Source of the DNA: an uncultured Mucilaginibacter sp.
GTDB lineage: Bacteria; Bacteroidota; Bacteroidia; Sphingobacteriales; Sphingobacteriaceae
Assembly (NCBI RefSeq): GCF_946479965.1
Contig: NZ_CAMLHX010000021.1
Coordinates: 1 to 60,629, forward strand
Length of the DNA: 60,629 bases
Reading direction: 5' to 3'
The notes beneath the pieces are model-generated. The model ran no database searches. It saw only the letters and a list, made by a program, of their open reading frames with translations, and was not told where the DNA came from. A program made the position numbers and the translations under genes. Positions within the stretch are counted from its first letter, which is position 1. Each line of letters starts with the position of its first letter. Shown here piece by piece: positions 36,990-45,836 of this stretch.

Positions 36990-38375
36990 TTAATTGATAC
37001 GACCGTATGCTTTGTCAAGGTCTACTTTGCTTACAAGGGTTGAGTAAAGTGCCTGAATGTAAGCGTTATCGGCATTTTCCACTTCAGTTTGTGCCTGGGT
37101 TACTTCTATACTAGACCCCACACCCTGTTGATACTTTATCCTTGCCACCCTTAAAACTTCCTGCGCAAGTTCCCGGCTGCGTTTCTGATTATTAAGTGAT
37201 TGAACGCTGTTGTAAAAAGTAATATTGGCCATATTAGCCTGTAGTTTTAAGCCATTCTTTGCATTGTCCAAATCATTTTGTGCCTTTAATACACTAATTT
37301 GTCTTTGCCGTAACTGATTTAATCGTAACCCACTGCTGAAAATTGGAACGTTCAGACTTAAACCAATGAAACTGTTAGGATATGCACGGTTATACAAAAA
37401 TCTGTATTGATTTTCCTGGAAAACATAGTTAAGACCCGCATTAAAGCTCAGGGTTGGCAAAAAGTTTGCTTTTTGGCTTTTAACATCTAACTTGTTAAGT
37501 GTAATGTTAGTCTGAAGCAATTTATACTCTATACGATTTTGATAAAAAGTAGTATCTGTATTGCTTTGAGCTATGTTTTCGTCCAGTTTAACGTTTTCAA
37601 GCTTGTCAGTAAGTGCAAGCTCCTCCTCAATTGGCATACCCATCTGAAATTTCAGCATCTGATTGTACAGCACTAAGGTTCTCACCACATTCTCACGATT
37701 AGTTACCAGATTATTGTATTGAACTGATAAGCGGTCAACATCAATTTTTTCAACAAAACCCTGTTTGTTTTGCTGAGTGGTTTGGTCAAGCTGCTGTTTA
37801 AGCTGAGTAATATTGGCATCAAGTAAGCGTACCTGTTCTCCGCTTACCAATACTTGATAGTAAGCTTTAGTAACATTTGCACTGGTTTCAATTTTCGATC
37901 GTGTTAAACTACGTTGCGAAAGCTCACGAAAGGTCTTAACAGCTTGTAGGCCGACTATAAAAGTTCCGCTAAACAGCAATTGGCTTGCCTGAAGCGAAAA
38001 GGTGTTATTAAGTTTAATAGGACCGAAAGGGAAAACACTTAATGGAACATCGCGATTAACATTGATGGGGTCAAATGTATTACCAGGATTCGGAAGGGGG
38101 TTTTTAAACGTTGGTCCCACTGCAACGGGAGTTTTTAAAAAGTGCTGAAAACTCATTGCTCCGTTTATCTGTGGTAAACCCGTTGCAATTGTCTCCTTAA
38201 CTTTATATTCAGCGCTTTGAACATCAAGCATGGCATTTTTTATCGAGTCCTGATGCTCATAAGCATATTTAATGCAATCGGCCAGCGAGAAGCTGTGCGA
38301 CGCAGGTGCCTGCTGCGCAAATCCCGTGAGGGCAAGGGCGCAGAAGAACGATGTAATTAATAGGAAATGTTTCAT
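36990..38375 (-). CDS. TolC-family outer-membrane efflux channel
   Basis: Seen: 461 residues with a signal peptide (MKHFLLITSFFCALALTGFA). Long helical segments contain the two OEP repeats; LADCIKYAYEHQDSIKNAM at the start and VGSSIEVTQAQTEVENADNA near the C-terminus are typical. Known: a trimeric channel for tripartite pumps. First structural gene of the efflux operon, 72 nt downstream of the TetR regulator. Confidence 0.94.
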   Translation of the reverse strand: MKHFLLITSFFCALALTGFAQQAPASHSFSLADCIKYAYEHQDSIKNAMLDVQSAEYKVKETIATGLPQINGAMSFQHFLKTPVAVGPTFKNPLPNPGNTFDPINVNRDVPLSVFPFGPIKLNNTFSLQASQLLFSGTFIVGLQAVKTFRELSQRSLTRSKIETSANVTKAYYQVLVSGEQVRLLDANITQLKQQLDQTTQQNKQGFVEKIDVDRLSVQYNNLVTNRENVVRTLVLYNQMLKFQMGMPIEEELALTDKLENVKLDENIAQSNTDTTFYQNRIEYKLLQTNITLNKLDVKSQKANFLPTLSFNAGLNYVFQENQYRFLYNRAYPNSFIGLSLNVPIFSSGLRLNQLRQRQISVLKAQNDLDNAKNGLKLQANMANITFYNSVQSLNNQKRSRELAQEVLRVARIKYQQGVGSSIEVTQAQTEVENADNAYIQALYSTLVSKVDLDKAYGRIN

Positions 38376-38447
38376 GTATATATATTGTGTGTTGGTTTTC
38401 GTTTACAAATTAACTGCAGCTGAATGACAGCCCTATGTCAGCAGTGT

Positions 38448-39059
38448 TTATTCGTCATTAATATTTTTGTACTGATTTAACAGCTTATATCCTTTAAGTG
38501 TACAGATACCATAATTAAAATGTTCTAAAAACTGGCTTTGCACTTTCCATGGGTTAAACTCGGCTAGTGGAAACAACTTGGTATTAAAGCCCATTTCCAC
38601 CTGGTTAACCCGCATTCGGGCCATTATCTTTACATCAATTTCCGGGCGTATATAGCCTTGGTTGATGCCTTTTATCAATAGTTCTTCCAACGTGTGTATT
38701 ATCACATCGGCTTTAAAATTCTGAAATATTTCCCAGGCTCCGGGATGATACTTCTGCATATCATGTATAACGATCGGATTAATGCGCGAAAAAACATCTT
38801 CAGAGCATTTCATCATGTTGATCATCTCATCAATCACATTGGTACTCTGCGCTATTATCTGCTTTATTTGTTTTTCGTCTTCCTGTAGTTTTTTCCTCAC
38901 CAGCGCTATTACAAGCTCATTTTTGTCCTTAAAAAACAGGTAGATGGTTTTTTTTGACATACCAACGTGTTTGGCTATATCATCCATCGTTACGCTCTTG
39001 ATCCCTGCCTTTAAAAACAGGTCCTCACCGCCTTGAATTATTCTTTCTATTTGAACCAT
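38448..39059 (-). CDS. TetR-family regulator of the efflux operon
   Basis: Seen: 203 residues with an N-terminal HTH: GGEDLFLKAGIKSVTMDDIA followed by KHVGMSKKTIYLFFKDKNEL. The C-terminal domain is typical length with no motif I can assign. First gene of the unit TetR-TolC-adaptor-permease, so it is probably an autoregulated repressor of the pump. A -7 box ends 13 nt before its ATG and a TGGAAAC/GTTTCCA dyad overlaps the upstream promoter region. Confidence 0.92.
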   Translation of the reverse strand: MVQIERIIQGGEDLFLKAGIKSVTMDDIAKHVGMSKKTIYLFFKDKNELVIALVRKKLQEDEKQIKQIIAQSTNVIDEMINMMKCSEDVFSRINPIVIHDMQKYHPGAWEIFQNFKADVIIHTLEELLIKGINQGYIRPEIDVKIMARMRVNQVEMGFNTKLFPLAEFNPWKVQSQFLEHFNYGICTLKGYKLLNQYKNINDE

Positions 39060-39072
39060 TGAATTAATTGGT

Positions 39073-39080
39073 CAAAACTA
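39073..39080 (-). promoter_or_regulatory. -7 box (TAGTTTTG) of the efflux operon
   Basis: Perfect TAnnTTTG on the minus strand, 13 nt before the TetR ATG. It abuts the TGGAAAC dyad. Confidence 0.5.
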
Positions 39081-39110
39081 TGGAAACATTTTTAGATTTT
39101 AAAGTTTCCA
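39081..39110. promoter_or_regulatory. Candidate TetR operator (TGGAAAC/GTTTCCA dyad)
   Basis: Inverted 7-bp arms at 39081-39087 and 39104-39110 with a 16-nt AT-rich gap, directly upstream of the -7 box of the efflux operon, where a repressor would block polymerase. Confidence 0.45.
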
Positions 39111-39175
39111 AATCGAAAAAATTATTCACTTATGTCAACTGCGGGTCAAAAAGCAAATCTCAATTCAAAAATGAT

Positions 39176-39183
39176 TACCTTTG
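39176..39183 (+). promoter_or_regulatory. -7 box (TACCTTTG) of purB
   Basis: Perfect TAnnTTTG match 23 nt before the purB ATG. Confidence 0.5.
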
Positions 39184-39206
39184 CAGAAAATTTCAGACTA
39201 CACTAA

Positions 39207-40550
39207 ATGGATCTTACCGCACTTTCAGCTATATCACCTATTGACGGACGTTACCGGAACACTACTGCATCACTAGCCGCTTATTTTTCGGAATACGCTC
39301 TAATTAAATACCGTGTATTTGTTGAAATTGAGTACTTTATAGCTTTATATCAGCACCCCTTACCGCAATTACAAGGTTTAGATAAAAACATGCCCGACAA
39401 GTTACGCGGCATTTACCAAAACTTTACGGAAGCTGACGCCCAAAGCATTAAGGATATTGAGAAGATCACTAACCACGATGTTAAAGCGGTTGAGTACTTC
39501 ATCAAACAAAAATTTGATGAGCTTGGCCTGCAGCCATACAAAGAGTTTATCCATTTTGGCTTAACGTCTCAAGACATAAATAACACTGCTGTCCCCTATT
39601 CATTTAAACTGGCGCTTGATGAAGTTTACTACCCGGCGCTGGATGAATTAATAGTTATCCTTAAAAAATACGCTGCTGATTGGGCCAATATACCCATGCT
39701 GGCACATACTCACGGACAACCGGCGTCGCCTACCCGCCTGGGTAAAGAGATACAGGTATTTGTTGAGCGGATTGAAAAACAATTGGCACAATTAAAACAG
39801 GTACCGCACGCTGCTAAATTTGGCGGTGCTACGGGCAATTTTAACGCGCATTTTGTTGGCTATCCCGCTATTAACTGGGTTGATTTTGGCAACAGTTTTG
39901 TAAACGAGACATTAGGGCTTAGCCGCTCGCAGGCTACAACGCAGATAGAGCATTACGATAATTTTGCTGCACAATGCGATGCTTTAAAACGCATTAATAA
40001 TATACTGATAGATCTGGACAGAGATATCTGGACTTATATCTCCATGAATTACTTTAAGCAAAAAATAAAAGCGGGCGAGATAGGCTCATCAGCTATGCCA
40101 CATAAAGTAAACCCAATTGACTTTGAAAACTCCGAAGGTAATTTAGGTATTGCCAATGCGTTATTTGAGCATTTGGCCGCCAAGTTACCCATTTCCCGCT
40201 TACAGCGTGATCTTACAGATTCAACGGTATTACGTAATGTTGGCGTGCCTGTATCGCATACGCTAATCGCTATAAAATCAACTATAAAAGGATTAAATAA
40301 ATTATTGCTTAACGAAGCAGTAATTAATAGTCATCTTGATGCTAATTGGGCGGTAGTTGCCGAAGCTATCCAAACCATTTTACGCAGGGAAGGCTACCCT
40401 AACCCTTACGAGGCGCTGAAAGAACTTACGCGTACCAATACGCATGTTAATGCCGATACCATTGCTGAATTTGTGGAAACACTGCAGGTTAGTGATGTTA
40501 TAAAAGAGGAGATAAAGAAAATAAGTCCGGCCACTTACACGGGTGTCTGA
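39207..40550 (+). CDS. purB: Adenylosuccinate lyase
   Basis: Seen: 447 residues. The fumarase/aspartase superfamily signature GSSAMPHKVNPIDFENSEGN lies at about residues 293-312 and carries the catalytic Ser loop. The general-acid His region is LAHTHGQPASPTRLGKE, and the N-terminus has the PurB-type SPIDGRY. Full length. Known: cleaves SAICAR and adenylosuccinate in purine synthesis. It appears to be transcribed alone, divergent from the efflux operon. Confidence 0.97.
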   Translation: MDLTALSAISPIDGRYRNTTASLAAYFSEYALIKYRVFVEIEYFIALYQHPLPQLQGLDKNMPDKLRGIYQNFTEADAQSIKDIEKITNHDVKAVEYFIKQKFDELGLQPYKEFIHFGLTSQDINNTAVPYSFKLALDEVYYPALDELIVILKKYAADWANIPMLAHTHGQPASPTRLGKEIQVFVERIEKQLAQLKQVPHAAKFGGATGNFNAHFVGYPAINWVDFGNSFVNETLGLSRSQATTQIEHYDNFAAQCDALKRINNILIDLDRDIWTYISMNYFKQKIKAGEIGSSAMPHKVNPIDFENSEGNLGIANALFEHLAAKLPISRLQRDLTDSTVLRNVGVPVSHTLIAIKSTIKGLNKLLLNEAVINSHLDANWAVVAEAIQTILRREGYPNPYEALKELTRTNTHVNADTIAEFVETLQVSDVIKEEIKKISPATYTGV

Positions 40551-40642
40551 TTAATGCTTTTTCTTTTTCAAATTCAGTTTTTTTCTTTATATTAAGTACT
40601 TATTCGCAACAAATAATTAAAACCCTAAACAACCCCTTAATC

Positions 40643-41278
40643 ATGAAAAAAACATTTTTTTTCTCACTCCTTATCTTGTTTATTGCTTCAAACTCATTCA
40701 GTCAGGAAAAACAAATCTACGAGGTCCCAAATCTCAAACAAGTTCTTGCGTCTCATAAAACGGTTGCCATTTTACCAATGAGAGTCACAATATCTTATAA
40801 AAAATTCCCTAAAAATTACGACGCTGCAAATAATGCAGTCCAGCAGAGGGAAGAGGGAATAAATATGCAACAAGGTATGTATACTTATCTACTAAGAAAA
40901 GCTAAAGACTATTTTGTAACGTTCCAAGATATTCAACGAACTAACATATTGCTTAAGCAGGCTAATGTATTTGATAAGATTGATGCTATTACTGCTGATT
41001 CCTTATGCAAAATACTAAAGGTAGATGCAGTTATACAAGCCGGTTATGCATACCAACGAACTGGTAGCGAAGCCGCAGCTATCGCTATGACAGTTATGTT
41101 TGGCTTCGGTGGTAGCACCGCATCAGGATCTTTAACAATGCAGATAAATGATGGCAAAGATGGGAACTTGTTATGGAGATTTTATAAACAAATGAACGAG
41201 GGTGTATTATCCTCGGCTGATGAAATGATGCAAAGAATGATGAAAAAGGTAGCGAGAAATTTTCCTTATGAGAAATAG
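40643..41278 (+). CDS. Secreted protein with CsgG/LpoB-like features, unassigned
   Basis: Seen: 211 residues with a signal peptide (MKKTFFFSLLILFIASNSFS). The mature part has KTVAILPMRVTISYKKFP, then INMQQGMYTYLLRKA, DIQRTNILLKQANV and ILKVDAVIQAGY, then a GlySer-rich hydrophobic patch (VMFGFGGSTASGSL) and GNLLWRFYKQMNEGV. This order (AILP strand, helix, 'VDAVIxG', then 'LLWR') resembles CsgG/LpoB-type proteins, but there is no lipobox Cys. The gene is more AT-rich than its neighbours. Function unknown; possibly a periplasmic envelope factor. Confidence 0.6.
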   Translation: MKKTFFFSLLILFIASNSFSQEKQIYEVPNLKQVLASHKTVAILPMRVTISYKKFPKNYDAANNAVQQREEGINMQQGMYTYLLRKAKDYFVTFQDIQRTNILLKQANVFDKIDAITADSLCKILKVDAVIQAGYAYQRTGSEAAAIAMTVMFGFGGSTASGSLTMQINDGKDGNLLWRFYKQMNEGVLSSADEMMQRMMKKVARNFPYEK

Positions 41279-41365
41279 GAACATTTTGCGCTATATATTT
41301 TAATAATAGTGAGTCACATTGAAGTCAAATGAATTTGTGACATACCTTTAATTCAAAAACCTGTT

Positions 41366-41373
41366 TAACTTTG
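41366..41373 (+). promoter_or_regulatory. -7 box (TAACTTTG) of the Nfu-type gene
   Basis: Perfect TAnnTTTG match 26 nt before the ATG at 41400. Confidence 0.5.
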
Positions 41374-41399
41374 TTTATTCAATTTAAATAAGAATTAAA

Positions 41400-41948
41400 A
41401 TGACCATCAACGTATATACCGAAAGCACCCCGAACCCGGCAACCATGAAGTTTATAGTGAACAAGTTGCTGATAAACGGCAGTGTTGACTATCCAACCAA
41501 AGAGAGCGCCGAAAAATCGCCGTTTGCTAAGGAGTTGTATAAATTCTCTTTTGTTAATGGTGTATTTTTTGCAAGCAACTTTGTTACGGTTACCAAAACT
41601 GAAGATGCTGAGTGGAACGATATTGAGCCGATACTTAAAGAGTTTGTTAAAGGCGCGGTAGAATCTGAATACAAAGTTCAGTTAGAAGAGCAGGAAGAAG
41701 TTGCTTTTGAAGGTACTGATACCGAGATTAAAATACAGCAAATATTAAATGATTACGTACGCCCGGCTGTTGAGCAGGATGGCGGCGCTATAACTTACCG
41801 TTCGTTTACCGAAGGTGTTGTTACTGTTGAGCTTCGCGGGTCATGCAGCGGTTGCCCGTCATCAACCATTACGCTTAAATCGGGTATAGAAAATTTGCTT
41901 AAACGCATGGTGCCCGAGGTTACTGAGGTAGTGTCCGAAGCATTATAA
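41400..41948 (+). CDS. Nfu-type iron-sulfur cluster scaffold/carrier
   Basis: Seen: 182 residues. The N-terminal Nfu domain begins YTESTPNPATMKFIVNK (residues 6-22). The C-terminal NifU-like domain has VRPAVEQDGGAITY and the cluster-binding CSGCPSSTITLKSGIENLL (Cys149 and Cys152). Known: two CxxC-bearing subunits hold a [4Fe-4S] cluster and pass it to client enzymes. Inferred: general Fe-S delivery; clients within this window would include MtaB and GltB/GltD. Confidence 0.93.
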   Translation: MTINVYTESTPNPATMKFIVNKLLINGSVDYPTKESAEKSPFAKELYKFSFVNGVFFASNFVTVTKTEDAEWNDIEPILKEFVKGAVESEYKVQLEEQEEVAFEGTDTEIKIQQILNDYVRPAVEQDGGAITYRSFTEGVVTVELRGSCSGCPSSTITLKSGIENLLKRMVPEVTEVVSEAL

Positions 41949-41954
41949 GTTTTT

Positions 41955-42018
41955 GATTACACCGATTATTTTTTGATTTCACTAATTATCGGTGTAATCT
42001 TAAATAATCGGTGTAATT
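41955..42018. repeat. ATCGGTGTAAT repeats forming a convergent-gene hairpin
   Basis: GATTACACCGAT (41955-41966) and its exact complement (41988-41999) form a 12-bp stem with a 21-nt loop. A third copy, ATCGGTGTAATT, is at 42007-42018. It fills the gap between the convergent Nfu and IMPase genes and probably ends both transcripts. Confidence 0.6.
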
Positions 42019-42020
42019 AT

Positions 42021-42812
42021 TTATTTAAAATATAAATCTATCGCTTCCAACATCTCCCCTGTCAGCTTTCCATTGGTCGCCAACAATTCACGGGACTCTA
42101 ATATCTCATCGCCCCCATTAAAGTTTACCACATGGCCGCCCGCTTGTCGCACTATTACAATGCCGGCCGCCACATCCCAGGGATTTAAGTTATATTCGTA
42201 ATAAGCATCAAACCTGCCGCAGGCTGTATAAGCCAGATCGACAGCTGCGGAGCCTAATCTTCGCAGGCCATGACAGCTCTTCATTAAATGGGTAAACAGC
42301 GCTATGTATTGCGCTTGCTTATTGAAATCATAATAAGGGAAACCTGTGGCCAACAAACTATCTCCTATGGTAGGTGCGCTGCTCACTTTAATTTCTTTGC
42401 CATTCAAATAAGCCGGAGCATCCTTCCAGGCGTAAAAGCATTCGTCCTGATTCACTTCATAAACCACGCCTATTACTAACTCATCATATTCCTTGAGCGC
42501 AATACTTACAGAAAATACAGGCAAGCCGTGAATAAAGTTGGTAGTACCATCCAGCGGATCAATTATCCAGTTATAACGCTCGCCCAATCTCGTGGTTGTC
42601 TGCTCTTCTGTTATAAAACCCGCTTCGGGTAGTATACTTTCCAGGCCTTTTACAATGATCTCTTCGGCGGTTTTATCTACGTAGGATACCAGGTCATTCA
42701 GACCTTTATATTCTATTTTATCAGCAGCGAAACTTATGCGTTCTTGCCGTATAAATGCTCCGGCCTTTTTAGAAACCTCAATTACTTTCGCTGTTATTTC
42801 TTCCAGATGCAT
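42021..42812 (-). CDS. Inositol monophosphatase family protein
   Basis: Seen: 263 residues from the ATG at 42812 ([13 protein letters not shown]), preferred over a longer ORF because it matches the family N-terminus. Metal ligands are Glu69/Glu70 (ITEEQ), Asp85 and Asp88 (WIIDPLDGTTNF), and the C-terminal Asp in NPWDVAAGIVIVRQAGG. Known: the family dephosphorylates inositol phosphates, histidinol phosphate or sugar phosphates. Its start lies 35 bp inside the end of the GtrA-like gene, so the two are coupled. Exact substrate not fixed. Confidence 0.92.
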   Translation of the reverse strand: MHLEEITAKVIEVSKKAGAFIRQERISFAADKIEYKGLNDLVSYVDKTAEEIIVKGLESILPEAGFITEEQTTTRLGERYNWIIDPLDGTTNFIHGLPVFSVSIALKEYDELVIGVVYEVNQDECFYAWKDAPAYLNGKEIKVSSAPTIGDSLLATGFPYYDFNKQAQYIALFTHLMKSCHGLRRLGSAAVDLAYTACGRFDAYYEYNLNPWDVAAGIVIVRQAGGHVVNFNGGDEILESRELLATNGKLTGEMLEAIDLYFK

Positions 42813-43263
42813 GGTGACGTAGTGATAAACTAAATGAGAAAACCTTATGTACAAAAAAGCTTGCGAAGAACAAGCTTAATGCCGCTGTAATACGCGCGAC
42901 AGGGGGATACATTTCAACGGTTTGTACAAAAAAATCTAGCAGGGCAAGGTTGGCAAAAAAACCAATTATAGCCACGGCTGAAAAACGTATAAACTGTTTT
43001 ACAGGCGTAGATGCCGATTCATTAAACACAAAATACCGTGTAATTAAAAAATTAACCATCACGCCCATAAAAAATGAAACGCCTAATGATAACTTATAGT
43101 TATCAAACCCATAACCCCAAAAGGTATAAACGGGCCTTTCAAAAAAATTATGGTATAACAGATAGAATGCACAGATATCTACCAAAAAACCAGCCCCGGC
43201 AGATAGTATAAACCTTACCACCTGGTTCTTCAGTAATTTATGTGCTATAATTACATTAGCCAT
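42778..43263 (-). CDS. GtrA-like membrane protein
   Basis: Seen: 161 residues with four hydrophobic helices. The first has [20 protein letters not shown] and the second [21 protein letters not shown], which follow the GtrA pattern including the Asn between helices. Known: GtrA-type proteins help flip polyprenyl-linked sugars for O-antigen or cell-wall glycosylation. It overlaps lgt by 8 bp at its start and IMPase by 35 bp at its end. Inferred: a sugar-lipid translocation step. Confidence 0.88.
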   Translation of the reverse strand: MANVIIAHKLLKNQVVRFILSAGAGFLVDICAFYLLYHNFFERPVYTFWGYGFDNYKLSLGVSFFMGVMVNFLITRYFVFNESASTPVKQFIRFSAVAIIGFFANLALLDFFVQTVEMYPPVARITAALSLFFASFFVHKVFSFSLSLRHHASGRNNSESN

Positions 43264-44428
43264 GCTTAACCGCGGGTGATGTTTTCTGTTTTTTTGCCGT
43301 TACGATCAGAGCGATGCCTGCTATAATTAAGCAAAGGGATATTAACTCGGCTTGGGTAAATGGTATACCGAACAAGTGGTATTTTGTATTTACGCGTATC
43401 TTTTCTATTAAAAAGCGTTCAACGCCATTTAATATTAAGTAGATACCAAACATAACACCCGGCAATTTTATGCGATGACGTATGCTCCATAAAAAAGCGA
43501 ACAAAATTAAGCATACTACACACTCATAAAATGGTGTAGGGTATGCAGGCAGCTTTAGCTCGTTACAAAATTTGCCAACACAACCCGGAATTGGGTTGTC
43601 ATAATCCATATGGCTTACGTTGTGAGGATATTTAAATGCCCACATCCAATCAGGGGCCCAACTTAGCCAGCTTGGTTTAGGATTAGTGTTTGGGATGCCC
43701 CAGTCACCATCTCCTGCCATTTGGCAACCAATGCGACCAACCGCATAAGCTAGCATCATACCCGGCCCGCCAATATCCAACATGTTACGCCACTGTATAC
43801 CATGTTTGTTAGCAACATACAGTACCGCAGCGCCTCCGCATATTAAGCCACCGTAAAAAGTAAGCCCCTCAAACCCTATCAACATGCCGACAGGGTCTTT
43901 CATAAAATCACCCCAGTTCTCTAAAGCATTAAAAAGTTTTGCTCCGGCAAAACCAAAAACAGCTGCCCAAAGCAGAAGCGAGCCCATTAATTCGTAAGGG
44001 TGAGCTTTAACCTTCTTGGTTACCGGTTTAGCTAAAATCTGTTTTTTATTTTCGGCATAGGCCCAATAAACAAATATTGCAGCGGCTGCAATGCCGCCAA
44101 GCCAGTTACCTCGTCCCGATATGATGAAACCTTGAGTATCATCAACAAAAGCACGGTAGTTCAATATCATATCAACTACCTTAAAGCCGAATATAAAACC
44201 GAATACCGCATTACCAGCCAGTTCAAGCGGAGATACAGGCGCCCCGATTGTTACTTCTTTTTCGAAAGTGTGGATGTAACCCAGCTTTTCTTTTCGTTTA
44301 AATTCTGACAAAAAGGCCTGATAAGCAGCTAAAAAAGCCAGGGCCACAAAGAAGCCAAATGTTTGTATAGGCAGGACGATATTCCAACCAAAAAGGTATT
44401 CAATAAGCGAACTCAGGCTTGGGAACAT
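43256..44428 (-). CDS. lgt: Prolipoprotein diacylglyceryl transferase (variant Bacteroidota form)
   Basis: Seen: 390 residues, longer than the usual 260-300 because about 90 residues with extra hydrophobic segments sit between the first helix and [14 protein letters not shown]. The conserved blocks are [13 protein letters not shown] and [18 protein letters not shown], with the essential Arg of GRIG kept. E. coli-type residues differ: the His of HGGLI is Tyr here and the Glu of NGE is Asp. Known: transfers diacylglycerol to the lipobox Cys. Clients in this window include SusD, the adaptor and the NlpC/P60 protein. It starts 27 nt after mtaB. Confidence 0.9.
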   Translation of the reverse strand: MFPSLSSLIEYLFGWNIVLPIQTFGFFVALAFLAAYQAFLSEFKRKEKLGYIHTFEKEVTIGAPVSPLELAGNAVFGFIFGFKVVDMILNYRAFVDDTQGFIISGRGNWLGGIAAAAIFVYWAYAENKKQILAKPVTKKVKAHPYELMGSLLLWAAVFGFAGAKLFNALENWGDFMKDPVGMLIGFEGLTFYGGLICGGAAVLYVANKHGIQWRNMLDIGGPGMMLAYAVGRIGCQMAGDGDWGIPNTNPKPSWLSWAPDWMWAFKYPHNVSHMDYDNPIPGCVGKFCNELKLPAYPTPFYECVVCLILFAFLWSIRHRIKLPGVMFGIYLILNGVERFLIEKIRVNTKYHLFGIPFTQAELISLCLIIAGIALIVTAKKQKTSPAVKHG

Positions 44429-44455
44429 AGACTTATATTTAAAGCGAATATAGGC

Positions 44456-45775
44456 TTAATGCACTAAAATTTCTTCGCTTTCGGTTATTTCAACATCACC
44501 GTCCGGTGAAATTTGTGTTAATTGTATGGTTTTTAATTCGTTAACAAGCACCGGATCAAACTTGGTTTTAACCTTTACATAGTTGCGGGTGAAGCCATGC
44601 ATAAAGCCCTCCTTAACGTCGCCCTCAAATAAAACTTCGGCAGTTTTACCTAATTGGCTCTCGTAAAACGCCCGGCGTTTTTTGTCAGAAAGAATATGTA
44701 GCATCTTGCTCCTGTCAGCGCGGGTCGAACCGGGAACAACGCCTTTCATCTCGGCAGCAAGCGTATTCTCGCGCTCCGAATAAGTGAATACGTGTAGATA
44801 CGAGATATCAAGATCATTAAGGAAATTATAGGTATCAACAAAATCCTCGCGTGTTTCGCCGGGAAAGCCTACAATAACGTCAACACCTATGCAGCAATCA
44901 GGCATCACTTGCTTTATTTTATTTACCCTATTCACATATAATTCACGTTTGTACCTGCGGCGCATAAGGCTCAAAATTTTATTAGATCCCGACTGCAATG
45001 GTATATGAAAGTGCGGCACAAATTTTTTCGATGTGGCTACAAACTCAATTATTTCGTCGGTAAGCAAATTAGGCTCAATTGATGAGATGCGGATACGGTC
45101 AATGCCTTTTACTTCATCCAGCGCTTGCACTAGGTCGAAGAATTTATTTTCGCGCTGGCCGTTTATAATACCAAAATCGCCAAGGTTTACACCGGTCAGC
45201 ACTATCTCGCGAACACCTGAAGCGGCAATTTTTTCAGCCTGTTGCAATACACTTTCAATGGTGTCGCTGCGGCTGGCACCGCGTGCTAATGGTATTGTAC
45301 AAAAGGTGCAAGAATAGTCGCAGCCATCCTGCACTTTCAAAAAAGTACGGGTACGGTCGCCAATAGAAAAAGCAGAGACGAATTCATTTGCTTCAGAAAC
45401 AGGCTGGTTAAGCACCAGGGTCTTTTCTTTTTTTGTCAGATCAGTAATATGATCAACTATCTGAAATTTTTCTGCGGCACCCAAAACCATATCAACGCCC
45501 GGTATCTCGGCAATTTCTTTTGGTTTGAGTTGAGCATAGCATCCAACTATAGTAACGTATGCGTTAGGCGATATTTTAAGCGCTTCCTTAACAACCTTTT
45601 TGCATTTTTTATCGGCGTTGTCCGTTACAGAGCAAGTATTGATAACATAAACGTCTGGTGTATCGGTAAAATCAACCGTATCAAAGCCCGCCTGATTGAA
45701 AAGACGGCCAATGGTTGATGTCTCTGAATAATTGAGTTTACACCCTAGCGTATAAAAAGCAACTTTCTTGTTCAT
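44456..45775 (-). CDS. mtaB: tRNA t6A37 methylthiotransferase MtaB
   Basis: Seen: 439 residues from the ATG at 45775 (MNKKVAFYTLGCKLN); the ORF is 11 codons longer, but a -7 box at 45786-45793 falls inside that extension. The first [4Fe-4S] cluster uses Cys12, Cys48 and Cys79; the radical-SAM cluster is DGCDYSCTFC with Cys152, Cys156 and Cys159. GCKLN plus CSVTDNADKKC separates MtaB from MiaB. A TRAM-like tail closes the protein. Known: makes ms2t6A37 in tRNAs reading ANN codons. First gene of a four-gene operon. Confidence 0.93.
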   Translation of the reverse strand: MNKKVAFYTLGCKLNYSETSTIGRLFNQAGFDTVDFTDTPDVYVINTCSVTDNADKKCKKVVKEALKISPNAYVTIVGCYAQLKPKEIAEIPGVDMVLGAAEKFQIVDHITDLTKKEKTLVLNQPVSEANEFVSAFSIGDRTRTFLKVQDGCDYSCTFCTIPLARGASRSDTIESVLQQAEKIAASGVREIVLTGVNLGDFGIINGQRENKFFDLVQALDEVKGIDRIRISSIEPNLLTDEIIEFVATSKKFVPHFHIPLQSGSNKILSLMRRRYKRELYVNRVNKIKQVMPDCCIGVDVIVGFPGETREDFVDTYNFLNDLDISYLHVFTYSERENTLAAEMKGVVPGSTRADRSKMLHILSDKKRRAFYESQLGKTAEVLFEGDVKEGFMHGFTRNYVKVKTKFDPVLVNELKTIQLTQISPDGDVEITESEEILVH

Positions 45776-45785
45776 TTTCAATCTG

Positions 45786-45793
45786 CAAAGATA
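45786..45793 (-). promoter_or_regulatory. -7 box (TATCTTTG) of the mtaB operon
   Basis: Perfect TAnnTTTG on the minus strand, only 10 nt before the mtaB ATG, so the predicted 5' leader is about 5 nt. Confidence 0.5.
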
Positions 45794-45836
45794 GCTTTTT
45801 ATAGTCAAAGATTGAAAAAGGAAGGTCTGGCGTTTA

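Noticed and set aside
39060..39206. -33 (TTTG) elements paired with the -7 boxes
   Set aside because: No convincing TTTG/TTG at 19-21 bp upstream of the boxes inspected, so only the -7 elements are reported.
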